Shown: positions 1-6,078, counted from the stretch's first letter. The stretch: DNA of 6,078 bases from Caldifarciminota bacterium (GCA_027064565.1 JAMOPK010000377.1:1-6078), one strand, 5' to 3'. Notes: a model not told the origin generated them from the letters alone. Numbers and translations: made by a program.

Positions 1-1097
1 GCGCCTGAACTGCCCTTCCTGACAGGCTTGAAATTGATGATGTTCAGCGGGTCAGTCGGATTGAGCGTCCCGATCTCGGTTGACCACGTGTCGGAATTGA
101 CGACGGCCAGCGCCACAAGATATGCGACCAGCCAGTCAATGCCCCACAGCTCGGGCCAGAACCTGTTGATCAGGGCGATGAGCATCGGAACGCCGCCGTT
201 GGCAAGCACCTGATAGCTGTCCCTTGCTTCACCGGATTTGACGGTGCTTTTCGACGCAAGCAGTTTCGTGAGGATGCTTGACGAAAGGAAAAACGCAAGG
301 ATGGCGATGAGCCAGAACCATCCACCAAAAGCCACAACCGTGACAGCGGTTATGGCCGTCCAGTAAGCGCCGTCCGCTGTGAGGTATTCCAGCCAGTAGG
401 ACGGGACAGCGATGAGCGACCCGGCGAAGATTGCGAGCCACAGGGTGGTCACATCTCCGCCTGTGACAAGGTGATAGGCGTAAACTGCGGTGCCGAGCGG
501 GACCGTCAGGTTGTCGAACCCGCCGATCGTCGAGGCCTCAAACATCCCGGCCATCACGCTGAGTGCCACCAGTTGCGAGAGGCCAAGCTCCGAGCCTGTG
601 AATCGGGCGAAAAGCCATGCGAAAACCAGTGTTGTCAAGAACATAGCAAGTGAGCCGCCCATGCTCTTTTGGCCCAGCTTCCGAATTGGGTATTTCTCGC
701 CGATAAATGCCGCAGCCGCATCGCCGAAAAACATTGCCGAAAGCGAGATGTAGAAAACATCCAGCCGGTTCCAGAACAGCAAGGTCACGATCAGCACCGA
801 AAGCGGGTAAAGCACTGTCCCAAAGGTCTCACGTTCCACTGAATGCATCCCCTTGAGCTTGCCTTTCATGAGCGTGTAACCGTTGACGAAAACGAACAGG
901 AGGGCAAGCAGGAGAAGTCCCGCCCGATGGGTCATCAAAATTGGCCCCAGCAATATGAAAACGCCCACCCCAACGTGCACGATCTTGCGGTTGGTCTCCG
1001 CCGAAAAAACGCCTTTCTGATGCAATTTTTCAGCAATGAACAGAAAGAAATTTATGCCCGCAAATATGACAAGGGTGCCGATAATGTCTCTAAGCAT
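1..1097 (-). CDS. Fused SEC59/DGK1/VTE5-like prenol kinase and DUF92 (VTE6-like) membrane protein, 3' end missing
   Basis: The minus-strand frame is open from ATG 1097 to the window edge (365 codons plus two bases). The start follows AAGGAG at 1110-1105 and lies 14 bases after the upstream gene's stop. Residues 1 to about 205 resemble the CTP-dependent dolichol/phytol/diacylglycerol kinase family. R37-K38 sit in NRKIVHVG, and GDAAAAFIG has D126 and G133; this matches the R-K pair and the D-x6-G spacing needed in yeast Dgk1. FEASTIGGFDNLTVPL (187-201) is also typical. Residues about 220-365 resemble DUF92, the family of VTE6 phytyl-phosphate kinase: AFGGWFWL (256-263), QVLANGGV (296-303), SDTWSTEIG (335-343) and an ending like the family's P-x-x-KG-x-x-G. 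About ten hydrophobic segments indicate an inner-membrane protein. The inferred role is successive phosphorylation of a prenol to its diphosphate for isoprenoid salvage. Substrate is unknown; phytol itself is not implied. The C-terminal tail lies outside the window. Family assignment is firm, function moderate. Confidence 0.85.
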   Translation of the reverse strand, partial: MLRDIIGTLVIFAGINFFLFIAEKLHQKGVFSAETNRKIVHVGVGVFILLGPILMTHRAGLLLLALLFVFVNGYTLMKGKLKGMHSVERETFGTVLYPLSVLIVTLLFWNRLDVFYISLSAMFFGDAAAAFIGEKYPIRKLGQKSMGGSLAMFLTTLVFAWLFARFTGSELGLSQLVALSVMAGMFEASTIGGFDNLTVPLGTAVYAYHLVTGGDVTTLWLAIFAGSLIAVPSYWLEYLTADGAYWTAITAVTVVAFGGWFWLIAILAFFLSSSILTKLLASKSTVKSGEARDSYQVLANGGVPMLIALINRFWPELWGIDWLVAYLVALAVVNSDTWSTEIGTLNPTDPLNIINFKPVRKGSSG

Positions 1098-1102
1098 CGC
1101 GG

Positions 1103-1110
1103 TTCTCCTT
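1103..1110 (-). promoter_or_regulatory. Ribosome binding site of the prenol kinase fusion gene
   Basis: AAGGAGAA on the minus strand lies wholly in the 14-base gap between the stop of the TPR-HEAT gene (1114-1112) and the ATG at 1097, five bases before the start. The close fit decides the start codon and indicates the two genes share one transcript, possibly with translational coupling. Confidence 0.8.
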
Positions 1111-1111
1111 G

Positions 1112-2851
1112 TTATTTTTCACTGCCGCTATTTTTAACGGCCGCCATGAATTCTTCCGCCCCGGACCGCACGTAATCATCCGGATCGTTCAAAAGGTCCT
1201 GCACCTGATCGGTCAAATGCGAGACCAATTTTGGCGCCTTTTTGGCAATGCTTGCAAGCGTTGTGATGGCCGCAAACCTGATGTCAGGGGTATCATCGTG
1301 GAGATGTGCGGCGATGCGGTCGATGTAAGGCGTAACTGCCCTGTGATCGGCCCTTGCAATCCAGCTTATGGTCAGGAGCGCCTCATACCTGCACGTGGCA
1401 TCGGGATCATCCATGAACGGGATGAGTTCCGGGACAAACCGCTTGACGTCATTTGGGTAAGCCTTTGCGACGGCCTCGATAGCGCTGAGCGCCGCCCCCC
1501 TGACCACGGGCTCATCCGAAGTAGACAGCCTCAAAAGCGCTTTGATGTAAGGCCGGCCGAGTTCCGGGGTCTGGTTGACCTGGTCATAGAACTTCCGCAG
1601 TTCCTCCAGCGTGTGTTCCCTGTCATCGGAATAGAAATGGCCGAGCGCAAACATGAGGTGGGCCTCCGGCTTATCCGAACTGCTCAGCGAGAAGCCGTAA
1701 TCGAAATATGCACCCGCAAGCTGTCCTTTCACCGAATCCGACAGCTCTGGAGCGAGGTCTATCGCCTGTTCCAGCCTGTTTATGCCGTCCTCTAACTTGC
1801 CGCTGGAAATCATGTCGATGCCTGAATTCAGATAGGCCGAGACGAGTTCATCCCTGTGCTGGAGCACGAAGGAGGAATCGTATTTCATGGATTTCTCGAA
1901 ATGGCGGACAGCGGACTCGTAATCCCCTGAATCCAGCTCCGTCATCCCCCACTCGAAATACAGCTGTGCCAGCAGGCTATCCCTGTTGACCGGATAGGTC
2001 GAATCCACCTCAAAGGCCTTTTTGAACTGTTTGATGGCATTCCCGTAATCCTTCTCCGCAAGATACCGCTGGCCCTCTTTGAAATACCTGCCGGCAACCT
2101 TCTCAAGCGCAAGTTTATACCAATCCTGAAGGTATGGGAGCTGCGGGTTCAGTTTCATGGCGAGGGCGAATTCGGGGAGTGCTGAGTCCGGCATCTGGTT
2201 GTTCATGTAGTCGATGCCCTTGTGCAGGTGGGCTTCGCCCAAAAGCTTATACGGCCTTTCGTATTCCGGTGAAAGCTTGATCGCATACTCGAAGTAGAGG
2301 ATGGCGGAATCTATTTCCATGTTTTTGAGCTTCTCGATGCCCTTCTGGACAACCTTCTCGGCCAGCTCCCTGCGCCGCTTTTTCTCCAGCTCCCTGTGCT
2401 TTTCGAGAGAATACTCTTTGGGCTGCCCGAAAAACGTTACGCCGGTCCCGAACGCCAGCCCGTGAGGCCGGTTGTCCATGTAACCCCATGCGTAATGCAG
2501 GGTAAAGGTCAGGCCGAACTTTTCGGAAGGCAGGAAATGTAAGTAGAAGGCCACATAGGGCGTGAACTTCATCACCTTGAAATCTCCGAAAATGCCGATC
2601 CCCATGGAATACGAGAGTGAGCGTCCGTAATCGGTCGTATCCCCGACGTTGAGCGAGGTAAACTCGAACGCAAAGCTCGGATTGGTCTTCTCTCCATAGA
2701 CTTTGCGCCAGAATCCCACTCCGAACTGCCCGAACGAGCCGATTGCAAACCCATAAAGCTCGTTTTTTCCCTCTACAAGGCCAGTGTGCACCGAATAACC
2801 AGTCAAAAGAGGACTTGTCGTCGTCAGAAAAAGGAAAATAAGAGCGTTCAT
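1112..2851 (-). CDS. Beta-barrel-like/TPR/HEAT repeat protein, probably exported
   Basis: A 579-residue protein of no recognised named family. Residues 1-20 are hydrophobic and may be a signal peptide, but the n-region has no basic residue, so export is only moderately supported. Residues about 30-142 are rich in glycine and alternating aromatic residues, with several strands ending FGTGVTFFG, like a small outer-membrane beta-barrel. A strongly charged helix (about 147-168) leads into TPR units from about 165 to 405. From residue 256 the units keep an exact 42-residue period, with Y-[FL]-x-x-G at 256, 298, 340 and 382 instead of the usual 34. Residues about 436-575 form about four HEAT-like helical pairs, for example DDPDATCRYEALLTISWIA and DDTPDIRFAAITTLASIA. 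The protein likely scaffolds other proteins at the envelope. It is first in a two-gene unit with the prenol kinase fusion. An in-frame stop a few codons upstream of ATG 2851 fixes the N-terminus; no Shine-Dalgarno is visible. Confidence 0.85.
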   Translation of the reverse strand: MNALIFLFLTTTSPLLTGYSVHTGLVEGKNELYGFAIGSFGQFGVGFWRKVYGEKTNPSFAFEFTSLNVGDTTDYGRSLSYSMGIGIFGDFKVMKFTPYVAFYLHFLPSEKFGLTFTLHYAWGYMDNRPHGLAFGTGVTFFGQPKEYSLEKHRELEKKRRRELAEKVVQKGIEKLKNMEIDSAILYFEYAIKLSPEYERPYKLLGEAHLHKGIDYMNNQMPDSALPEFALAMKLNPQLPYLQDWYKLALEKVAGRYFKEGQRYLAEKDYGNAIKQFKKAFEVDSTYPVNRDSLLAQLYFEWGMTELDSGDYESAVRHFEKSMKYDSSFVLQHRDELVSAYLNSGIDMISSGKLEDGINRLEQAIDLAPELSDSVKGQLAGAYFDYGFSLSSSDKPEAHLMFALGHFYSDDREHTLEELRKFYDQVNQTPELGRPYIKALLRLSTSDEPVVRGAALSAIEAVAKAYPNDVKRFVPELIPFMDDPDATCRYEALLTISWIARADHRAVTPYIDRIAAHLHDDTPDIRFAAITTLASIAKKAPKLVSHLTDQVQDLLNDPDDYVRSGAEEFMAAVKNSGSEK

Positions 2852-2859
2852 AGAGCGTT
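2841..2859 (-). repeat. Direct repeat flanking the start codon of the TPR-HEAT gene
   Basis: AACGCTCT on the minus strand occurs twice (2859-2852 and 2848-2841), separated exactly by the ATG. It gives an 11-base near-tandem repeat across the translation start. It may be chance, a small duplication, or a site affecting initiation. Confidence 0.4.
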
Positions 2860-2860
2860 T

Positions 2861-2889
2861 ATCTTAAATGAAACAAAAAACTGTTACAA
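2861..2889 (-). promoter_or_regulatory. Possible sigma70-type promoter of the TPR-HEAT gene
   Basis: On the minus strand TTGTAA (2889-2884) is separated by 17 bases from TAAGAT (2866-2861). Each hexamer matches the consensus at four of six positions. The -10 box ends nine bases before ATG 2851, so transcription would start at or within a few bases of the start codon. That agrees with the absence of a Shine-Dalgarno. In AT-rich DNA such a match can occur by chance. Confidence 0.4.
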
Positions 2890-3039
2890 GTAGGCAAGGT
2901 GTGAAACTGCTAGAAGATGTTTCCCATCCACCAACAAGAATTTAATAAAAGACTTGATAAATTGGCTCCATAAAATAAAATCGGTCCCTCCAAAAGAGGT
3001 TTTATCTACTAAACTGGTTCTATGGTTCAGTCAGAAGGG

Positions 3040-3060
3040 GGGCACAATGTCCGGGCACAA
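3040..3060 (+). repeat. GGGCACAA direct repeat upstream of the TPR-clpC promoter
   Basis: GGGCACAA occurs at 3040-3047 and 3053-3060, a 13-base period, roughly 60-80 bases upstream of the predicted transcription start. The position would suit an activator or repressor site, but no known regulator motif is recognised. Confidence 0.35.
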
Positions 3061-3083
3061 AACGGCAAATAGCCCTCGGCAGG

Positions 3084-3113
3084 TTGACAATTATCCTTAG
3101 AGAAATCTATAAT
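3084..3113 (+). promoter_or_regulatory. Consensus sigma70 promoter of the TPR-clpC unit
   Basis: A perfect TTGACA (3084-3089) and a perfect TATAAT (3108-3113) are separated by 18 bases, one more than the optimum. Transcription should start near 3120, giving a leader of about 30 bases before ATG 3152. Both hexamers being exact predicts strong housekeeping expression rather than a dedicated heat-shock sigma factor. There is no CIRCE or CtsR operator around it. Confidence 0.85.
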
Positions 3114-3134
3114 TTTGAAGCAATTATGACAAAC

Positions 3135-3140
3135 AAGGAG
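3135..3140 (+). promoter_or_regulatory. Ribosome binding site of the membrane TPR gene
   Basis: AAGGAG is followed by 11 bases and then ATG 3152. The spacing is slightly long but no other start fits this frame. It lies inside the short leader predicted from the promoter at 3084-3113. Confidence 0.7.
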
Positions 3141-3151
3141 AGATTGGGAAA

Positions 3152-3796
3152 ATGGCGAAATTGAACTTCAGTGGGATTATTGATTATCTGCGAGAAAATA
3201 CTAAAAGTGTCCTGATATCCGTTGGAGTGTTGTTGGTTCTGCTGATAGGAGTGGCTATGGTGGTGTCGTCCAAGCCGAAACCACCTCCGGGAACTCAGCT
3301 CCGCTACATGAGGGCAATCTCAATGTTCACGATGGGAGATACTACCATGTCCATCGACAGTTTGACCTACGTAGTGGAAACAGCACCGGCCACCCCGGAG
3401 GGCAAAAGGGCGTTGTTCTATCTTGGCCTGTATAACCTTCAGAAAGGGAATTACGACGCCGCAGAGGATTACTTCAAAAGGTTCCTGAAATCAGGGCTTG
3501 ATGATCCTTACATGATTTCCCTCGCATATAACCATCTGGCCACAGTCGAAATAAACAGGGGCAACATAGACAGAGGACTTTCTTATCTGGAGAAAGCCCT
3601 CGACAAGATGCCCTACGCCAGCTATAAGGCTCATTTCCTTTACAGAATGATAATTTTGAATGAGGAGAAGGGCGATTATCAAAAAGCATATAAGCTCGCC
3701 CTCGAATTTGACAAAAAATACAAAGATCATCCCCTTTACCCTGATGTAAAGAGGGAGATCAAGATGTTAGAAGGCGCCCTTGTGGCAAAAGGATAG
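3152..3796 (+). CDS. Single-span membrane-anchored TPR protein upstream of clpC
   Basis: A 214-residue protein with a short basic N-terminus (K3, R14, K18), one transmembrane segment at about 19-38 (VLLVLLIGVAMVV core), a proline-rich hinge (KPKPPPG, 41-47) and then TPR helices to the end. Units are visible at about 84-115 (ALFYLGLYNLQKGNYDAAEDY), 122-153 (NHLATVEINRGNIDRGLSYLEKAL) and 160-190 (EEKGDYQKAYKLALEF). The layout, cytoplasmic tail plus helical-repeat domain outside the membrane, resembles YfgM/TPR_21-type proteins, where the TPR domain acts in the periplasm. Orthology is not claimed. It is the first gene after the consensus promoter and is followed 18 bases later by clpC, so the two are probably co-transcribed. 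A role as an envelope scaffold or adaptor linked to protein quality control is inference from context only. Confidence 0.88.
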   Translation: MAKLNFSGIIDYLRENTKSVLISVGVLLVLLIGVAMVVSSKPKPPPGTQLRYMRAISMFTMGDTTMSIDSLTYVVETAPATPEGKRALFYLGLYNLQKGNYDAAEDYFKRFLKSGLDDPYMISLAYNHLATVEINRGNIDRGLSYLEKALDKMPYASYKAHFLYRMIILNEEKGDYQKAYKLALEFDKKYKDHPLYPDVKREIKMLEGALVAKG

Positions 3797-3799
3797 CCG

Positions 3800-3808
3800 G
3801 GAGGTGAT
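3800..3808 (+). promoter_or_regulatory. Strong Shine-Dalgarno for clpC
   Basis: GGAGGTGAT matches nine consecutive bases of the canonical anti-Shine-Dalgarno sequence at the 3' end of 16S rRNA. It lies in the 18-base gap after the TPR gene and ends six bases before TTG 3815. It decides the start, because GTG 3804 and TTG 3808 are in other frames. Confidence 0.85.
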
Positions 3809-3814
3809 TGGGTT

Positions 3815-6078
3815 TTGGTCAACAGTAAATTTACCGAAAGAGCCAAACTTGCGCTGAAGTTTGCGCGTGAAGAGGCTCTGCGATTGATGGCCGGCCGCAT
3901 CGGAACTGAGCACCTTTTACTCGGATTGGCTCGACTAAGAGAAGGAATGGCAGCTATCGTGTTGTCCAACATGAGGATCGACCTGGACGACCTTATAGCC
4001 GCGATCGAGGATTCCGTGATGCCGATTCGCATGGCCGTGCCGACCCTCGACGAAAAGATCATCCCTTACGACGAATATGCGAGCAAGGCCATCAACTATG
4101 CCATCGAGGAAGCACGCAACCTCGGCAGCATCTATGTTGGCACCGAGCACCTTCTGCTCGGCATTCTCCGTGAACGCAGGGGGCTTGGCTCCCAGATACT
4201 CCTCTCCTTCGGCGTGGACATCACCTCCCTGAGAGAGGAAATCATCAGGCTCTCTGGCAGCAAAGGCGCCAGAGGGAGCTATCAGACCAAAACCCTTGAC
4301 AATTTTTCCGTCGATCTGACTCAGCTTGCCCGCGAGGGCAAACTCGACCCAGTTATCGGGAGAGAAGTTGAGATTGAGAGGGTTGTCCAGATTCTTGCAA
4401 GGCGCAGGAAGAACAACCCCGTCCTTGTGGGAGAGCCGGGCGTTGGAAAAACCGCAATCGTGGAGGGACTTGCCCAGCGGATAGCCGACAGGGATGTGCC
4501 GGAAGTGCTATACGACAAGAGGATCCTTGCCCTCGACATAGCTGCCATCGTGGCAGGGACGAAATATCGCGGACAGTTCGAGGAGCGGATGAAGGCCATC
4601 ATAATGGACGCCGTTCGGGCTCCCAACGTGATCCTTTTCATCGATGAGATTCACACCGTTGTGGGCGCGGGTGCCGCGGAGGGTTCCCTCGATGCATCGA
4701 GCATGTTGAAACCGGTTCTCGCACGTGGTGAACTTCAGGTCATCGGGGCGACGACCTTCGACGAATATCGCAAATACATCGAGAAGGACGGGGCACTCGA
4801 AAGACGCTTTCAACCGGTCATGGTCGAAGAACCCACTGTGGAAGAAACCATCGCAATTTTGCAGGGATTGAGGCACAAATACGAGTCGTTCCACAAGGTC
4901 AAATATGAAGACGAAGCCCTCGAACTCGCTGCAAAGCTGTCGGATCGATACATCACCGACCGCTATCTGCCGGACAAAGCCATCGACGTCATCGACGAGG
5001 CGGGAGCAATGGTCAAACTCTCGGCCTCGGACGTATCCGATGAGCTTCTGGAACGTTACAAAAAGGAATTGGACAGGGTCCAGACTTTGAAAAAACTTGC
5101 AACAGAGCATCAGGAATACGAACAGGCAGCCCGTCTGCGCGACCGTGAGCGGGAACTCCTCCGAAAGATCGCCAGCAGAAAGAAAAAGCTCATGGAAGAA
5201 GGCAAAGAGCCGGTTGTTACATCCGACCACATCGTCCACATCGTGTCAAAATGGACAGGTATCCCGTTGAACAGGATTGACGTGCAGGAAGGCAAACGGC
5301 TCCTTGAGATGGAAGATGAGCTTAAAAAGCGGATAGTCGGTCAGGACGAGGCGATCCATGCGCTGGCGCGGGCAATCAGACGCTCAAAGGCCGGCATAAA
5401 GGACCCCCACAGGCCGATCGGCTCCTTCATCTTCCTTGGGCCAACCGGTGTGGGCAAAACGGCGCTCGCAAAAGCGCTCGCCGAGTTCCTTTTCGGCGAT
5501 CCGGACGCACTGATCCAGATAGACATGTCCGAATATATGGAAAAATTCTCGGTGTCGAGGCTCATCGGTGCCCCGCCGGGCTACGTGGGTTATGAGGAAG
5601 GTGGACAACTCACGGAAAAGGTCAGGCGCAGACCTTATTCGGTCGTCCTGTTCGATGAGTTCGAGAAGGCCCACCCGGACACTTTCAACATCCTCCTGCA
5701 GATACTCGAGGAAGGCGTTGTCACCGATAGCATCGGCAGAAAAGTCAACTTCAGGGAGACGGTGATAATACTAACATCGAACATCGGAACGAGGTTTATC
5801 AACAAAGCCCGCGGCATGGGCTTTTCAAACAAAAAGTCAGATTTCGATACGGAAGACATCAAAAAATACCTGCAGGACGAACTCAAAAGATTCCTGCCCC
5901 CTGAACTCCTCAACAGGATAGACGATGTCATCATCTTCAACCCGTTGGAGAAAGAGCACCTGAACAAAATCATCGACATCATGCTGGAAGACCTGATGAA
6001 ACGCATTGCAGAAAAGAAGATCAAGCTCTCGCTCTCGCCCTACGTTCGGGATTTCCTTATAGAGAAAGGCTACAACCC
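3815..6078 (+). CDS. clpC: ATP-dependent Clp protease ATP-binding subunit ClpC, 3' end missing
   Basis: The frame is open from TTG 3815 to the window edge (754 codons plus two bases); a full ClpC is usually about 810-850 residues, so the C-terminal tail is missing. ClpC is a hexameric AAA+ unfoldase that threads substrates into ClpP in the cytoplasm. Two Clp_N repeats lie near 4-75 and 80-150, each with GTEHLLLG. D1 has Walker A GEPGVGKT (206-213), pore loop GTKYRG with Y251, Walker B FIDEIH (D277, E278) and ERRFQP (329-334). A UVR-like region EYEQAARLRDRERELLRKI (434-452) separates ClpC from ClpB, which has a much longer middle domain. D2 has Walker A GPTGVGKT (542-549), pore loop GYVGY (589-593), Walker B DEFEKAHPD from D614, and LNRIDD with R701. 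MGF (668-670) sits where the ClpP-docking loop is expected. The TTG start gives MVNSKFTERAK, aligning with the usual MFxxFTERA start. It is second in an operon with a membrane TPR gene; ctsR, mcsA and mcsB are not upstream. Confidence 0.96.
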   Translation, partial: MVNSKFTERAKLALKFAREEALRLMAGRIGTEHLLLGLARLREGMAAIVLSNMRIDLDDLIAAIEDSVMPIRMAVPTLDEKIIPYDEYASKAINYAIEEARNLGSIYVGTEHLLLGILRERRGLGSQILLSFGVDITSLREEIIRLSGSKGARGSYQTKTLDNFSVDLTQLAREGKLDPVIGREVEIERVVQILARRRKNNPVLVGEPGVGKTAIVEGLAQRIADRDVPEVLYDKRILALDIAAIVAGTKYRGQFEERMKAIIMDAVRAPNVILFIDEIHTVVGAGAAEGSLDASSMLKPVLARGELQVIGATTFDEYRKYIEKDGALERRFQPVMVEEPTVEETIAILQGLRHKYESFHKVKYEDEALELAAKLSDRYITDRYLPDKAIDVIDEAGAMVKLSASDVSDELLERYKKELDRVQTLKKLATEHQEYEQAARLRDRERELLRKIASRKKKLMEEGKEPVVTSDHIVHIVSKWTGIPLNRIDVQEGKRLLEMEDELKKRIVGQDEAIHALARAIRRSKAGIKDPHRPIGSFIFLGPTGVGKTALAKALAEFLFGDPDALIQIDMSEYMEKFSVSRLIGAPPGYVGYEEGGQLTEKVRRRPYSVVLFDEFEKAHPDTFNILLQILEEGVVTDSIGRKVNFRETVIILTSNIGTRFINKARGMGFSNKKSDFDTEDIKKYLQDELKRFLPPELLNRIDDVIIFNPLEKEHLNKIIDIMLEDLMKRIAEKKIKLSLSPYVRDFLIEKGYN

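Larger units (their letters stand above)
2852..3151. other. Divergent intergenic region
   Basis: This 300-base stretch separates the two divergent units and is clearly more AT-rich than the flanking genes. It carries a strong rightward promoter (3084-3113), a weak possible leftward promoter (2861-2889), a GGGCACAA direct repeat (3040-3060), and a small TGGTTC direct repeat at 3015-3020 and 3023-3028. No tRNA, CIRCE inverted repeat or CtsR heptad repeat is visible, although clpC lies downstream. No convincing gene is present; two tiny open frames were rejected. Confidence 0.8.

Noticed and set aside
843..1175. Open plus-strand frame of 110 codons
   Set aside because: It is antisense to the conserved N-terminal kinase domain and spans two genes; no ribosome site or recognisable motif.
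1109..1795. Open plus-strand frame of 228 codons
   Set aside because: It lies antisense to the TPR-HEAT gene, which has clear repeat motifs in its own frame; the translation is arginine- and proline-rich and resembles no family I recognise.
2987..3006. Small hairpin CCTC-CAAAA-GAGG followed by TTTTAT, like a terminator
   Set aside because: The stem is only four base pairs and no gene ends here, since both flanking genes start from this region.
3015..3028. TGGTTC direct repeat with an 8-base period
   Set aside because: Six-base repeats at this distance are common by chance in 300 bases and nothing else supports a binding site.
3047..3100. 17-codon open frame (MSGHKTANSPRQVDNYP) with a G-rich stretch upstream
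   Set aside because: It overlaps the -35 box of the strong promoter and would not be on that transcript; its G-run is a poor ribosome site and the codon content is unremarkable.
3126..3164. Short open frame starting at ATG 3126 and overlapping the start of the TPR gene
   Set aside because: It has no ribosome site and contains the Shine-Dalgarno of the real gene; a 12-codon overlap of this sort is expected by chance.
4508..5239. Open minus-strand frame of 243 codons
   Set aside because: It is fully antisense to the ClpC D1 and middle region, which are unmistakable; its translation is a shadow of the codon pattern of clpC.
3815..6078. Assignment of the right-hand gene as clpB or clpA
   Set aside because: The D1-D2 linker is short with a UVR-like helix pair, not the long ClpB coiled coil, and ClpA lacks this region; the candidate ClpP-docking tripeptide also argues against ClpB.

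Overview
The window holds four protein genes in two divergent two-gene units, separated by a 300-base AT-rich intergenic region (2852-3151). No RNA gene, insertion sequence, CRISPR array or plasmid function was seen. Two of the four genes run off the window edges. The organism looks like a bacterium with moderate GC content, canonical sigma70-type promoters and strong Shine-Dalgarno sites. One protein reads like an exported or outer-membrane-associated beta-barrel/TPR protein, which suggests a diderm (Gram-negative-type) cell, yet the window also carries a ClpC-type unfoldase. That mix fits a deep-branching diderm lineage such as an FCB-type or candidate phylum better than a proteobacterium. 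This placement is inference with low confidence.

Left unit, minus strand. The first gene (2851 to 1112) encodes a 579-residue protein made of a short beta-strand-rich N-terminal part, a charged linker helix, a TPR array with a 42-residue period, and about four C-terminal HEAT-like repeats. After a 14-base gap with a good ribosome binding site comes a membrane protein (1097 to beyond position 1). It reads as two polyprenol-kinase-type domains in one chain: an N-terminal SEC59/DGK1/VTE5-like CTP-dependent kinase domain and a C-terminal DUF92 (VTE6-like) domain. In plants and cyanobacteria these are separate proteins that phosphorylate phytol and then phytyl phosphate, so the fusion is a candidate one-chain prenol salvage enzyme. 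It is the most interesting coding feature here.

Centre. The intergenic region has a textbook promoter (TTGACA, 18 bases, TATAAT) reading right. A weaker promoter reads left, with its -10 box only 9 bases from the start codon, so that transcript may be nearly leaderless.

Right unit, plus strand. A 214-residue single-span membrane TPR protein (3152-3796) is followed after 18 bases by clpC (3815 to beyond 6078), which starts at TTG behind a nine-base perfect Shine-Dalgarno. ClpC has two Clp_N repeats, two AAA+ modules with intact Walker motifs, a UVR-type middle region and a candidate ClpP-docking tripeptide. The promoter and spacing make these an operon. The usual ClpC partners ctsR, mcsA and mcsB are absent upstream, and a membrane TPR protein takes that place.
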